Position numbers and translations under genes: made by a program. Below are positions 1 to 8,640 of a DNA stretch of 50,947 nt, piece by piece. Source of the stretch: Bacteroidales bacterium (lineage in GTDB: Bacteria > Bacteroidota > Bacteroidia > Bacteroidales > UBA1715). The notes beneath the pieces were generated by a model. It saw only the letters and a list, made by a program, of their open reading frames with translations, searched no databases and was not told the DNA's origin. Location of the stretch: positions 1-50,947 of the forward strand of contig JAFZOY010000050.1 in assembly GCA_017552705.1 (NCBI GenBank). Reading direction: 5' to 3'. Position 1 is the first letter of the stretch. Each line of letters starts with the position of its first letter.

Positions 1-69
1 CCCAGCCTAAAACCTAACATATTTAATAGGTACACATTCCGTTTACAGTATAGAAACAGCCAGCAAACA

Positions 70-99
70 TTGTCATTTCAGCATAAAAAACTATCTTCG
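70..99 (+). promoter_or_regulatory. Putative promoter of fabI
   Basis: TTG at 70-72, 19 nt, then TATCTTCG at 92-99. This is one base off the Bacteroidota -7 consensus TAnnTTTG. A transcript would start near 105, just before the ATG at 118. The TTG that could serve as an upstream start codon is thus better read as the -33 element. Confidence 0.42.
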
Positions 100-117
100 C
101 ACAATCAAATCAGAAAC

Positions 118-948
118 ATGAACTCTTCTATATTAACAGGAAAAAAAGGCATAATTTTCGGCGTACTCAACGAGAAATCGTTAGCATGGGCTGTGGCAAA
201 GCAATGTGTTGCCGAAGGTGCATCAATCGTACTCACAAACACAAAAACTGCGACAAAACTTGGTCCAATACTACAATTGGCGTCATCCATACAGATGCCC
301 TTTGTGGAATGTGATGCCACGCAACTCGAAGACATTGAATCGTTGCTGACAAAATCCCAGGAACTGCTCGGCGGCAAAATAGATTTTATATTACACGCCG
401 TTGCCCAATCCCAAAACCTTCGTCGCAGACGGACATACAACAACACGCATTATCCGTATTTCCAGAAAACACTTGATATTTCGGCCATGTCGCTACACAA
501 GTTGTTGCAAACCGCGCAACAACTCGACGTCCTAGAAGAGTGCGCTTCCATTCTCACCCTTACGTACATTGCATCGGAGCGAAGCATGTACGGCTACAAC
601 GATATGGCTGACGCAAAAGCACTGCTTGAATCCATAGTCAGGAATTTTGGAAGAATTCTCGGCGAGCAAAAGAAGATACGCGTAAACGCTATTTCCCAAT
701 CGCCTGTGCCAACGAAGGCTGGAAGCCATTGGAACGAACAAGCGTATTTTCTCAATTATTCAAATCAACTTGCCCCACTCGGCAATGCAACCGCCGAAGA
801 CCTTGCAAATCTATGCGTTGTATTATTCTCCGACTATACCAAACGCATTACCATGCAAACAATCTATAACGACGGCGGTTTTTCCAAAACATTGCTTTCC
901 CCAACATTTATTGAAACCTTCCGCAATATCCGCGACAAAGACGAATAA
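118..948 (+). CDS. fabI: Enoyl-[acyl-carrier-protein] reductase, FabI type
   Basis: A 276-residue short-chain dehydrogenase/reductase that should catalyse the last, NADH-dependent reduction in each fatty-acid elongation cycle in the cytosol. The N-terminus has the FabI-style nucleotide loop (GVLNEKSLAWAVA, residues 15-27) rather than classic TGxxxGxG. Tyr150 in LTYIASER matches E. coli Tyr146, and Tyr160-x6-Lys167 (YNDMADAK) is the catalytic pair. The ISQSPVPTKAG stretch corresponds to the substrate-loop region. Length fits the family (about 260-280). ATG 118 is chosen because the peptide from the TTG at 70 adds 16 residues not expected before the Rossmann fold and that TTG overlaps a likely promoter. 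It converges with the peptidase gene ending at 959. Confidence 0.93.
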   Translation: MNSSILTGKKGIIFGVLNEKSLAWAVAKQCVAEGASIVLTNTKTATKLGPILQLASSIQMPFVECDATQLEDIESLLTKSQELLGGKIDFILHAVAQSQNLRRRRTYNNTHYPYFQKTLDISAMSLHKLLQTAQQLDVLEECASILTLTYIASERSMYGYNDMADAKALLESIVRNFGRILGEQKKIRVNAISQSPVPTKAGSHWNEQAYFLNYSNQLAPLGNATAEDLANLCVVLFSDYTKRITMQTIYNDGGFSKTLLSPTFIETFRNIRDKDE

Positions 949-961
949 CTCCTTAGAGTTA
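946..961. repeat. Short inverted repeat spanning two convergent stop codons
   Basis: TAACTC-CTTA-GAGTTA forms a perfect 6-bp stem with a 4-nt loop. Its arms contain the stop codons of fabI (+) and of the C1 peptidase (-). No T-run follows on either strand, so it is at best a weak terminator. Confidence 0.4.
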
Positions 962-2599
962 CTTCTTATGAATCTTCTTTGCCGTGCGAGTTGTTGCCGA
1001 TTTCAAACGATATTGGGCAACCTTTGCATCAAGTTCGCCTGTAGTCTTGTCGTGCAACAATAAACGACTGATTTCAGCAGGAGAATATGCGTTTGGATTC
1101 GCCTTGCAGATTGGAGTCTGATGTTCTGTGTCGCCAAATGCCTTCGGTGTTTTCAGCGCCTTTAATGTTGACGATTTCAACTCGGTTTTCAGCACACCAT
1201 TCTCAAATTCAAGAGGTTTTCCATTTTCTGCTGTAATAAAGTAGAAATTGTTGTCCTCGTTTCCTTCAGCAACGGCATCGAATGCATCAACGAACACTAC
1301 CAAATAATACCGACCTGTGATTTCCGGCATTGTGTACAGAATCTCGAAATCATCACCGATTCGATTACCTGCAGCCACATCAAAATTATTCCAGTAGCCG
1401 CCACACAACGCATCTGTCGTTCCTTCCGGCAACACATCCATGTGTTCGTCGTTATCGCCAAATTCATCAGTATAATAGTCTTCGTAGATTATTTGGTAAT
1501 CTTTTGCATTGCTTGCGTTATAATACATATATACCGCAGACCATCTTTGATTAGCTTTTATAGCATTTGTTCCCGAGTTATAGATTTCATACGAGAACAC
1601 TCTATCCAATTCCGATTCCCCCTCTGGGTCAACCTTATCTTCAGCAGAATACGCCATCAAATCGTAACCCGAAGTCAAATCCTCTGAAGCAATTGTAGAA
1701 CCAGCGAATGAAACACTGCTTTCGTTTTGCGCAACAAATGCAGCAAACACGAAACTATTCAGGAAAAAGTCGTAATCAACCCAGATAGAACCATTGTCGC
1801 CCCACGATGATCCCCACGAGTTACGTACACGGAATGCATTTTTACTATCATCGTAGCCAGTAAGAACCATTGCGTGGTATGCGTGCTGCATTCCTTCTTT
1901 CAAATATGTATCGGATTTAATAACAGAAGAACTGTTCCACGCCATAAACCTATCGCCCAATTTCGCACCAATCAATATAGGACGACCCTGGCTCAGGTAA
2001 TATTTGAAGTTCTTCAACTCTTTACCTTGAGTTTCGCTACAGATTTTTCGATAGTTCGCCAATTTCTGACTAGAGTTTCCTTTTGGCGAAGTTGAAGAAC
2101 AGTCGAGTTTTGAATAAGGAACTGTCGCCAACGAAGCCGCACCTTTGGTAATCAAGGCATTCAATGCTGGTTCAAAATTAGAGCCGTTGCAACCAGAACC
2201 ACGCGAAGCTGTTGGGATTCCTGCCCACAAATCGGCAGGGCTTGTTTGGTTCGATGAGCTCGACAACTGCGACGACGACCAACCTTTGTCGATAGCGTCC
2301 AACGCTGTCTTCATGTTATAACCTGTAGCCCATGCCACACACGTTCCGTAACTTCCTTGGTTACCAATCGGAGGGAATTTCACCGACAAGTCCACTTTTT
2401 TCGCAAGACCTTCCTCATCTGGGTCAATAATCACAATATCCTCGGGGATATTATCCATATCCTCGTCGTCAATCAACCATCCAGATGCGGCAACAGCCAA
2501 AATCTCAACTAAGATTGGCAATGCTTCACTACACGATTGCAAGAAAATACAGCCACTCAAAAGAATGGGCAAGCACAGTTTTTTAAAATTCCGTCTCAT
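959..2599 (-). CDS. Papain-like (C1 family) cysteine peptidase, lipoprotein
   Basis: A 546-residue secreted peptidase. The signal peptide ends in a lipobox with Cys23 (FLQSC), so it is probably an outer-membrane or periplasmic lipoprotein. The C1 fold is clear: Gln81 of the oxyanion hole in NQGSYG, nucleophile Cys87 in GTCVAW, His242 in AYHAMVLTGYD and Asn260 in VRNSWGSSWG, in the usual papain order. There is no obvious long propeptide between the lipobox and Gln81, only about 55 acidic residues. After residue about 290 comes a 250-residue C-terminal region with a CARDB-like look (NSGTNAI..., EGNEDNNF near its end), likely beta-sandwich. It lies 12 nt after the pentapeptide-repeat lipoprotein gene, so the two are probably cotranscribed. 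Substrate unknown. Confidence 0.88.
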   Translation of the reverse strand: MRRNFKKLCLPILLSGCIFLQSCSEALPILVEILAVAASGWLIDDEDMDNIPEDIVIIDPDEEGLAKKVDLSVKFPPIGNQGSYGTCVAWATGYNMKTALDAIDKGWSSSQLSSSSNQTSPADLWAGIPTASRGSGCNGSNFEPALNALITKGAASLATVPYSKLDCSSTSPKGNSSQKLANYRKICSETQGKELKNFKYYLSQGRPILIGAKLGDRFMAWNSSSVIKSDTYLKEGMQHAYHAMVLTGYDDSKNAFRVRNSWGSSWGDNGSIWVDYDFFLNSFVFAAFVAQNESSVSFAGSTIASEDLTSGYDLMAYSAEDKVDPEGESELDRVFSYEIYNSGTNAIKANQRWSAVYMYYNASNAKDYQIIYEDYYTDEFGDNDEHMDVLPEGTTDALCGGYWNNFDVAAGNRIGDDFEILYTMPEITGRYYLVVFVDAFDAVAEGNEDNNFYFITAENGKPLEFENGVLKTELKSSTLKALKTPKAFGDTEHQTPICKANPNAYSPAEISRLLLHDKTTGELDAKVAQYRLKSATTRTAKKIHKK

Positions 2600-2611
2600 A
2601 TCGTTCTTTTT

Positions 2612-3475
2612 TTAATTTTCTTTATTCTGTAACAAATTTTGTTCCACTTTTAAACGAGCAGGAGCAACAGACTCTCCAATCAACAGTTTTCCTGCAACAT
2701 ACGTATTTTCAAAAACTTCATTCAGGTTTTGCAACGTATCGCCCACAAACTCAGCATCATCATGGAAACGAGCCTGAATAAATGTTGGCTGTTTTGCAAA
2801 TGTGGAATAATTGAAAATTGCACGTTGGCCTACCGTAATCATATCAAATTCAGCAGATTGCAGGCAATTCATTCCGCTTGCGGCAAATTGTCCCTGAACC
2901 GTCACACCTTGAAACGACACTGGTTTCTGAAACACAGCATCACGCATATACAAATTCCCATTGAATGTTGCGTAAATAAAATTCACCGTTCCTTCCGCCT
3001 CTATTTCAGAGAAATACGAGTCTTTTGCCCAAATCATCATATTGTTGAACGATGCATTTTTGCGGAATTTAGCCTGCTGAAAATCAGCAGTTCCCATCAC
3101 CACTGCATTGTCGAACACCACATCACCACGGAAGTCGCAATTTTGGAAAATCAGATTATTGTTGAACTTTGTCTGTACCCCAACCGATTTGTATTCCCCG
3201 ACTGCGGAAACATTACCCATAAAAATGCAGTTCACGAAGAAAATATTTCCGTCCACCACATTCTCCAACCGATTGCTGCCAGCCAACTGAAGATTTTTTT
3301 CAGACACGAAAAAATTAACATCATCAAGAATTATCTTATTCGCAACGGAAACCGCCTTGCCTTTTTTCACATCTTTTAGAAAATCCGATGCATGTATTTC
3401 TTTTTTCTCCTGCGCCTGCGTGCACGACGAGAAGAGAAATCCCAAACTAACCAGCAAAAATGTTCGTAATTTCAT
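2612..3475 (-). CDS. Pentapeptide-repeat-like lipoprotein
   Basis: 287 residues with an N-terminal signal peptide and lipobox (FLFSSC, Cys18). From about residue 70 onward the chain is built of short units with Phe and Ala/Cys spaced as in pentapeptide repeats (IFQNCDFRGDVVFDNA, ADFQQAKFRKNASF, FNYSTFAKQPTF, IQARFHDDAEF). This predicts a right-handed quadrilateral beta-helix. Many positions are degenerate compared with classic A(D/N)LxX repeats, closer to the F-rich extracytoplasmic subtype. It is immediately upstream of the C1 peptidase lipoprotein. No enzymatic motif is visible; a structural or binding role at the envelope is an inference. Confidence 0.75.
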   Translation of the reverse strand: MKLRTFLLVSLGFLFSSCTQAQEKKEIHASDFLKDVKKGKAVSVANKIILDDVNFFVSEKNLQLAGSNRLENVVDGNIFFVNCIFMGNVSAVGEYKSVGVQTKFNNNLIFQNCDFRGDVVFDNAVVMGTADFQQAKFRKNASFNNMMIWAKDSYFSEIEAEGTVNFIYATFNGNLYMRDAVFQKPVSFQGVTVQGQFAASGMNCLQSAEFDMITVGQRAIFNYSTFAKQPTFIQARFHDDAEFVGDTLQNLNEVFENTYVAGKLLIGESVAPARLKVEQNLLQNKEN

Positions 3476-3532
3476 TCCTATTTATTTTAGATTGTAAAAA
3501 TATAAATTTTATAGATTCCGCACACTTTTTTC

Positions 3533-4318
3533 TTAAAATTGCATTGCGTGAACCTTCAAAAATGTGTGCATTCCCTTGTGGTACATTTGATTGGTATCGA
3601 ATTTCCACACCCACTCACGGCATGAATCAGATTGTGGCAATTCACAATAAATCAAGCTTTTATATTCAGTATTTCCTTTTTGCAATGAGAGGTTTTGTTC
3701 TTGTACATCGGTAATCAAACAAGATTTTCCCGCAGGCAGACCATTCACATGCAACTGCTGTACAAATTTTCTAACTTGCTTTAAATCGCTTTCCTTCACA
3801 GAGAATTTTTCCGACAAAAAATCGCACAACAAAATATCCAGCTGATTCAAAAGATTCACCGAAACAACAGCATCATATTGCGAGAAATCGACCTCAACCT
3901 TCAAGGTCTGCAAACCATCAAGAAAATCCTGAAACGACTCCGCCCGTTCAGCCAGCAACACCGCTCCGCCTGTCAAATCGCAAGTCTGCAACCGCACGTT
4001 TGGGAAATGCGACATGCGAACCACAATTTGTTCGGGATGCACAATATCGTACAGATACACCGTTTCAAATTGCTCAGCCAGTTTTTCAATCGGGACATCA
4101 AGCAACCAACCACTGCCCAACACAGCAATAGAATTTCGTTTGGGCATATTCTCAACAAAATCAAGAATATACTGTTTCGTATTCTCCAAATGCGACTGCC
4201 ACTGTTGCTGTTCGCGTACATAGCGGTTTTGTATTCCCATTTGGTCTTTCACGTAGCCAACTTTCCTTGCAATCGAGCCCAAGGATTTTGCTCCGAATAT
4301 AGATTTTAGGAATTTCAC
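3533..4318 (-). CDS. SAM-dependent methyltransferase-like protein
   Basis: 261 residues from the GTG at 4318; a TTG at 4324 is also possible. Both lie just after the aroC stop at 4339. A longer reading to ATG 4420 would lie inside aroC and add a Cys-rich peptide that is only aroC read in another frame. The segment SIAVLGSGWLLDVP looks like methyltransferase motif I, followed by an acidic strand end (VYLYDIVHP), DLTGG, and YDAVVSVNLLNQL as in motif IV/post-motif regions. That points to a Rossmann-like class I fold without a known substrate. It is the last gene of the greA-HIT-deacetylase-aroC run and is followed by a 57-nt gap. Function not recognised beyond the fold. Confidence 0.6.
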   Translation of the reverse strand: MKFLKSIFGAKSLGSIARKVGYVKDQMGIQNRYVREQQQWQSHLENTKQYILDFVENMPKRNSIAVLGSGWLLDVPIEKLAEQFETVYLYDIVHPEQIVVRMSHFPNVRLQTCDLTGGAVLLAERAESFQDFLDGLQTLKVEVDFSQYDAVVSVNLLNQLDILLCDFLSEKFSVKESDLKQVRKFVQQLHVNGLPAGKSCLITDVQEQNLSLQKGNTEYKSLIYCELPQSDSCREWVWKFDTNQMYHKGMHTFLKVHAMQF

Positions 4319-4338
4319 TATCAACCAATTACAGAGTA

Positions 4339-5310
4339 TTATTGTGCGCGTAGCATACAATCGGCAAGAACGATTGCTGTGGCACATTCCACAATCACAG
4401 GAACACGCACCGCAATACACGCATCGTGTCGTCCCACAATTTCGAGCGGTTCCACTGCCCCCGATGCGAAATTATACGTATCCTGAGGTTTGGCGATACT
4501 TGCCGTCGGTTTCACAGCAACACGGAATTCAATATCATTGCCATTTGTTATGCCTCCATTGATACCACCGGCATAGTTTGTTTTGGTGGTTCCATCGGAA
4601 TCAACAATCATATCGTTGTGCTCCGAACCGCGCATAGAAGCCGCCGCGATTCCGCTACCGAATTCGATACTTTTTATTGCAGGGATTGAAAAAATGATAT
4701 GCGAAATCTGTGATTCTATCGAATCAAAAAAGGGTTCACCCAAACCAACGGGAACATTTTTACACGTACATGCCACCATGCCGCCGACAGAATCTTTTTC
4801 CGCCATAACTTCTTTTATACATTCCTGTATATCGGTGCGACCGCCAACTGACGTTAGTTCAGCGGAAACAGATATAGGCGAGATGATTTTCTTGGCAATA
4901 ACACCAGCTGCAACAATGCCAAGCGTAATTCTTCCCGAAAAATGTCCGCCGCCACGAGGATCGTTGTAACCGCTATATTTCACCATTCCCGTATAATCGG
5001 CATGTCCAGGACGAGGATGGTCCATCAAGTTGGCATAATCGCCAGATTTTGTATTTGTGTTGTCAAACAAAATTGTGATTGGAGTTCCGCATGTTTTCCC
5101 ATCGAACACGCCACTCACAATATGAGGAAGATCGGCCTCGATTCTTGGTGTTGTCCCAATTTTTCCCGAACGGCGACGTTGCAAGTCCTCCATAAAATCC
5201 TGCTCGTCCAATGCGATTCCCGAAGGGCAACCATCTATCACAACACCGACTTGCTTGCCGTGGCTTTCACCAAAAATTTCGACTCTAAATATTGTACCAA
5301 ACGAGTTCAT
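4339..5310 (-). CDS. aroC: Chorismate synthase
   Basis: 323 residues. The enzyme converts 5-enolpyruvylshikimate-3-phosphate to chorismate with reduced FMN, ending the common aromatic pathway in the cytosol. Signature segments include FGESHGKQVGVVIDGCP near the N-terminus, RRRSGKIGTTPR, DHPRPGHADYTG, and NDPRGGGHFSGRITL, the last two including the conserved His, Arg and Gly residues around the flavin and substrate. The C-terminal HDACIAVRVPVI segment is also typical. It is somewhat shorter than many AroC proteins (about 350-360) because it stops soon after that segment. Gap to the upstream deacetylase gene is 12 nt, so it is in the same operon. Confidence 0.95.
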   Translation of the reverse strand: MNSFGTIFRVEIFGESHGKQVGVVIDGCPSGIALDEQDFMEDLQRRRSGKIGTTPRIEADLPHIVSGVFDGKTCGTPITILFDNTNTKSGDYANLMDHPRPGHADYTGMVKYSGYNDPRGGGHFSGRITLGIVAAGVIAKKIISPISVSAELTSVGGRTDIQECIKEVMAEKDSVGGMVACTCKNVPVGLGEPFFDSIESQISHIIFSIPAIKSIEFGSGIAAASMRGSEHNDMIVDSDGTTKTNYAGGINGGITNGNDIEFRVAVKPTASIAKPQDTYNFASGAVEPLEIVGRHDACIAVRVPVIVECATAIVLADCMLRAQ

Positions 5311-5322
5311 TGCCGTTTCCTT

Positions 5323-6657
5323 TTATTCTGTTTTCACTATATGCTCATAAATTCCGTTGAGGAATTCCCATTCCATCGCATTGAAACTGCTGTTATGCCA
5401 CAAGCACACAAAGTTTCCATTGTATTTTTTCACCGTCTTGATAAGCGAATCAACCCATGCAATGGCTTCCTCGTATTTTCGAGCATTGAGCAACGAAATA
5501 TCCATCAGCGTCAATGGTAATTCCTTTATATTCATAATGGTATGTGTTTCGCAGTCGAACAACGAATGTTCGATGCACATACCCGTACGGAATCCCGGGA
5601 AATGAGGGTAATATAGACTGCTATCCTGAGTGATACCATTCTGTTCCAACATCCGAAACGTTTGTGGCACACGCATTTTCAAGAAATGTTGACGATTCAG
5701 CGTCAATTCCTTATGCAACAACGATGAATAAAATTCTTTGTCGGACTTCACTTTTTCGGAATCAGCTTCCAGAAAATAATTCGAATGAATACCCACATTA
5801 TGTTTGCGGTTCAAAATAGAAGCCACAATTTGCTGTCCCCGTTCGGTCTGCAATTCACATTCGTTGCTTTTGGTATTCAAAAAATAAAATGTTGACTGCA
5901 ATCCGTGACGCTCGCTCAAATCCATCAGTTTTGCATACACATCGTATGGATCCTGTCCCGATTTCCACATTTTAAGCGAGGACTTGAATTGGCGCACAGA
6001 AAGACGTTTCAGCAAATCGGCGCAACAAGTCTTAAAAAAATCGACAGGACTACCCCACTTATACAAATAATCCACATCGTGCGACAACGTTTTCTGAAAC
6101 GTGTACGCCTGCGGAATAACCATACCATATTCGGAACAAAACAAACGGACAAGTTCCGCATACAAATGGACAATCGGCTTAGTTATGAAATTGAACTTCA
6201 CAGCAACCGCCTCTTTTTCAGGGAATCTTCCCCATCTGTCGTAGGATTCAGTAACCATTTCCTCCCACCGACTCAGCATAAAAAAGGCACCACCGATTAT
6301 ATCGCCACCGCAATACAAATTACGTTCGTGGCGAGTGAGCGTATTGTTTCCATACAAAAACGGAACAATCTCATCAGGAAGCGCATTCTTCAGTTCCGAA
6401 ATTTTTGTGGGAATGTATTTTCGGGAACAATATCCTATTGATTCCGGGATATACGTAAAAAATTCGTCGGCAAACTCAAGAAAGGCGCCGTTAGGCAACA
6501 CAAACTTATACACCTGGCTAACAGATGTGTCGAACAACTCATACTCAACACCAAGAATTTCTTTGAAAAGTACTTGAAACACATACTTCTTCTCAGCAAG
6601 AAATTTTGATTCGGTATAAATCGTTATTTTATTTTTCGGTGTGCCAACAGCCATCAA
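5323..6657 (-). CDS. Polysaccharide deacetylase family protein (DUF7033-like N-terminus)
   Basis: 444 residues without a signal peptide. The first 180 residues form an alpha/beta region of the DUF7033 kind common in Bacteroidota. The NodB-like part begins at TLSHDVDYLYKW, where His193, Asp194 and Asp196 occupy the place of the usual TFDDG motif. Further on, VGIHSNYF fits the metal-binding HxxxH-type region in altered form, and CLWHNSSF near the C-terminus has the late catalytic His. Expected chemistry is metal-dependent removal of N- or O-acetyl groups from a glycan or glycolipid, but the substrate cannot be told. It lies between the HIT gene (9-nt gap) and aroC. Start could be Met1 or Met2. 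Confidence 0.78.
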   Translation of the reverse strand: MMAVGTPKNKITIYTESKFLAEKKYVFQVLFKEILGVEYELFDTSVSQVYKFVLPNGAFLEFADEFFTYIPESIGYCSRKYIPTKISELKNALPDEIVPFLYGNNTLTRHERNLYCGGDIIGGAFFMLSRWEEMVTESYDRWGRFPEKEAVAVKFNFITKPIVHLYAELVRLFCSEYGMVIPQAYTFQKTLSHDVDYLYKWGSPVDFFKTCCADLLKRLSVRQFKSSLKMWKSGQDPYDVYAKLMDLSERHGLQSTFYFLNTKSNECELQTERGQQIVASILNRKHNVGIHSNYFLEADSEKVKSDKEFYSSLLHKELTLNRQHFLKMRVPQTFRMLEQNGITQDSSLYYPHFPGFRTGMCIEHSLFDCETHTIMNIKELPLTLMDISLLNARKYEEAIAWVDSLIKTVKKYNGNFVCLWHNSSFNAMEWEFLNGIYEHIVKTE

Positions 6658-6666
6658 TCACGAAAT

Positions 6667-7065
6667 CTATTTGAAATTCGACCGTATTTTTTGTGCCACA
6701 GCAGCCAACCCTTCGTTTGACGGAGAAAGTTTCGGGCCACCGAAATTCATTTCACCCACCGAATTTTGGAGTGGAATCAAATGAATATGGCAATGAGGGA
6801 CTTCCAAGCCAACCACGCCAACGCCGATACGTGTGCAAGGAATACTTGCCTCAACAGCTTTCGCAACACGTTTCGCGAACACCATCATACGGCCAAGCAA
6901 TGCATCGTCAACATCGAAGATATATGGAATCTCCTGTTTTGGAATCACCAACGTATGACCGATTGCCATCGGGCTAATATCCAAAAAAGCCAAAAACTCA
7001 TCGTTTTCGGCAACTTTATGAGCAGGTATTTCGCCTGCAACGATTTTCGAGAAAATTGAAGCCAT
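6667..7065 (-). CDS. HIT family nucleotide-binding protein
   Basis: 132 residues, the full length of a HINT/Fhit-like protein. The histidine triad is PHCHIHLIPL with His91, His93 and His95; the N-terminus (IFSKIVAGEIPAHKV) and HTLVIPKQEI are typical of the branch with hydrolase activity on nucleoside phosphoramidates or dinucleotides. Cytosolic. Only 2 nt separate it from greA upstream, so it is translated from the greA transcript. Physiological substrate is unknown. Confidence 0.93.
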   Translation of the reverse strand: MASIFSKIVAGEIPAHKVAENDEFLAFLDISPMAIGHTLVIPKQEIPYIFDVDDALLGRMMVFAKRVAKAVEASIPCTRIGVGVVGLEVPHCHIHLIPLQNSVGEMNFGGPKLSPSNEGLAAVAQKIRSNFK

Positions 7066-7067
7066 AA

Positions 7068-7541
7068 TTATCGAGATATTTCAACTATTTCAAATGGAAT
7101 TTTTCCGGCAGGAACCTGTACTTCAGCAATATCGCCGACTTTCTTACCCAAAAGTCCCTTTGCTATCGGAGTATTGATGGAAATCTTTCCACTCTTGAAA
7201 TCAGCTTCCGATTCAGCCACAAGAGTGTATTGCATCTTCATATTATTCTTTGTGTTACGGATAGTAACCTTCGACAAAATCTGCACAGTAGAAGTATCCA
7301 ACTTCGATTCGTCTATGATACGGGAATTGATGATTGTTTCCTGCAATTTTGAAATACGAAGTTCCAACAAACCCTGAGCCTCTTTTGCAGCATCATATTC
7401 AGCATTTTCCGACAAATCACCTTTGTCGCGTGCTTCTGCGATTTGTTGAGAAATCTTCGGACGTTCAATTGTAGTCAATTGATCCAATTCCTGTTGCAGT
7501 TTGCGTAAACCTTCTTCCGTTACGTATGAAATCTTTGCCAT
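7068..7541 (-). CDS. greA: Transcription elongation factor GreA
   Basis: 157 residues. GreA enters the RNA polymerase secondary channel and stimulates cleavage of backtracked transcripts. The N-terminal antiparallel coiled coil has the acidic tip motif DKGDLSENAEYDAAKEAQG (about residues 39-57), and the C-terminal FKBP-like domain ends with ISINTPIAKGLLGKKVGD. First gene of a five-gene leftward run. Its leader carries a hairpin at 7574-7597 (see separate entries). Confidence 0.96.
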   Translation of the reverse strand: MAKISYVTEEGLRKLQQELDQLTTIERPKISQQIAEARDKGDLSENAEYDAAKEAQGLLELRISKLQETIINSRIIDESKLDTSTVQILSKVTIRNTKNNMKMQYTLVAESEADFKSGKISINTPIAKGLLGKKVGDIAEVQVPAGKIPFEIVEISR

Positions 7542-7564
7542 ATTATGTTTACTTTAATTTGTGC

Positions 7565-7597
7565 AAAACAAAAGGAATCCCGACTAAACGGGATTCC
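7565..7597 (-). terminator. Rho-independent terminator / greA leader hairpin
   Basis: 9-bp perfect stem GGAATCCCG (7574-7582) with CGGGATTCC (7589-7597), 6-nt loop, then TTTTGTTTT on the minus strand. It ends the transcript of the coiled-coil gene that stops at 7629. It also lies downstream of a possible greA promoter at 7612-7619, so it would be in the greA leader. Confidence 0.75.
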
Positions 7598-7611
7598 CAA
7601 ATTCTTTCTTG

Positions 7612-7619
7612 CAAATATA
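7612..7619 (-). promoter_or_regulatory. Putative -7 element of greA
   Basis: TATATTTG on the minus strand fits TAnnTTTG. No clear TTTG was found 19-22 nt upstream. Transcription would begin near 7606, just before the hairpin. Confidence 0.38.
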
Positions 7620-7628
7620 TTAAAAAAA

Positions 7629-8510
7629 TTATTGTAATCCTAACGAAGACCGTCCAATTTCTTTTCCACCGCAGAAAATAGAAATCTGGTACGTTCCGAT
7701 TTCCAACGTTTCGTTGGAAGCATCATAGAAGATTTCGAATTTCACATCTTCATTATTATAGCCCAACTCTTTCTTTTCGGTGTACATGATAGTTTTTCCT
7801 TCGAAATCGAATTGGTTAATATTGCTTGCGGTGAGAACAGTTCCATTTGGCGCAATGATTCGGATAAACAACGTTTTCGAACCAGCTTCCGCCAAGTTGT
7901 TTTTCAGCAACGTACCCGAAACACCGATTTTTGCAGTTCTGCGGGCTTTTGTAGCAATTTTACCGCTTTTATTATAACCTTTTGCCACAATGTCGCTGAT
8001 TCTCAATTGGGAACCGATTTCAACTTTTTCCGACAACTTTTCGATTTGCTGCGTTTTTTGATAGTCGATAATAGTCATTGTGTCGATTTTCTGCTGTTTC
8101 AGACTATCAACAAACGACAACGAATCCACTTTATGTTTCAATCTATCGTTTTCACGAATGAATTGCTCCGCTGTTGCACGCAACACCTCAATTTGTTTTT
8201 TATACTTTGCGACCAATGCCGCATCAGCCTTTGCCACAGCCAATTCCGCACGAGTTTGTTCAATTTCGGCGAGACGTTCAGCAAGCACTGAATCCATTTC
8301 CTCGTTTGCAGCAACCTGTTTTTTGATTTCCACTTCCAGAGAATCCAAATTGCTCAACAATTTAGCCTTCTCCACATGAGCCACTTGCACCGTATCCTGC
8401 AACGTTGCTATTTCCGATTTTAATTGTGTGTTTTGCCATGCAAAAAATCCTACTGCCAACGCCAATAGTATAGCAAGGACCAAACTAAGAACACCAGTTT
8501 TTGAGTTCAT
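7629..8510 (-). CDS. Membrane-anchored coiled-coil protein
   Basis: 293 residues from ATG 8510, which has an A/G-rich AAGGTAAAGAA just upstream; ten extra residues from an ATG at 8540 would overlap the likely promoter. One transmembrane helix (about residues 6-26, GVLSLVLAILLALAVGFFAW) is followed by about 130 residues of heptad-rich coiled coil (QLKSEIATLQDTV..., EIEQTRAELAVAKADA..., EQFIRENDRLKHKVDSL). A globular beta-rich C-terminal domain of about 110 residues begins near IATKARRTAKIGVSG. Proteins of this layout are widespread and uncharacterised in Bacteroidota and are sometimes labelled SMC-like because of the coiled coil; I see no Walker motifs. Likely periplasm-facing. Confidence 0.72.
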   Translation of the reverse strand: MNSKTGVLSLVLAILLALAVGFFAWQNTQLKSEIATLQDTVQVAHVEKAKLLSNLDSLEVEIKKQVAANEEMDSVLAERLAEIEQTRAELAVAKADAALVAKYKKQIEVLRATAEQFIRENDRLKHKVDSLSFVDSLKQQKIDTMTIIDYQKTQQIEKLSEKVEIGSQLRISDIVAKGYNKSGKIATKARRTAKIGVSGTLLKNNLAEAGSKTLFIRIIAPNGTVLTASNINQFDFEGKTIMYTEKKELGYNNEDVKFEIFYDASNETLEIGTYQISIFCGGKEIGRSSLGLQ

Positions 8511-8529
8511 TTCTTTACCTTTTATTTTG

Positions 8530-8557
8530 CAAATGTACATATTTTATCTAACGAAAG
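8530..8557 (-). promoter_or_regulatory. Putative promoter of the coiled-coil gene
   Basis: On the minus strand, TACATTTG at 8537-8530 fits TAnnTTTG, with CTTTCG at 8557-8552 as an approximate -33. It is back to back with the promoter of the gene at 8641. Confidence 0.48.
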
Positions 8558-8563
8558 TGGATT

Positions 8564-8592
8564 TTTGATTAAAAATTACGGCATTATATTTG
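8564..8592 (+). promoter_or_regulatory. Promoter of the small secreted protein gene
   Basis: TTTG at 8564-8567 and TATATTTG at 8585-8592, 17 nt apart. Start codon 49 nt downstream. Confidence 0.55.
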
Positions 8593-8640
8593 TTTAGAAC
8601 CCATATATTTTTATTTTTGTTAAACTTAATATTTACTCAG

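Noticed and set aside
2729..3379. 216-codon plus-strand frame opposite the pentapeptide-repeat gene
   Set aside because: It is a shadow of a real gene on the minus strand; no family likeness, no promoter, and an odd His/Cys-rich composition.
4319..4420. Upstream extension of the methyltransferase-like gene to ATG 4420
   Set aside because: It lies within aroC in another frame and gives a Cys-rich peptide; GTG 4318 or TTG 4324 right after the aroC stop is more plausible.
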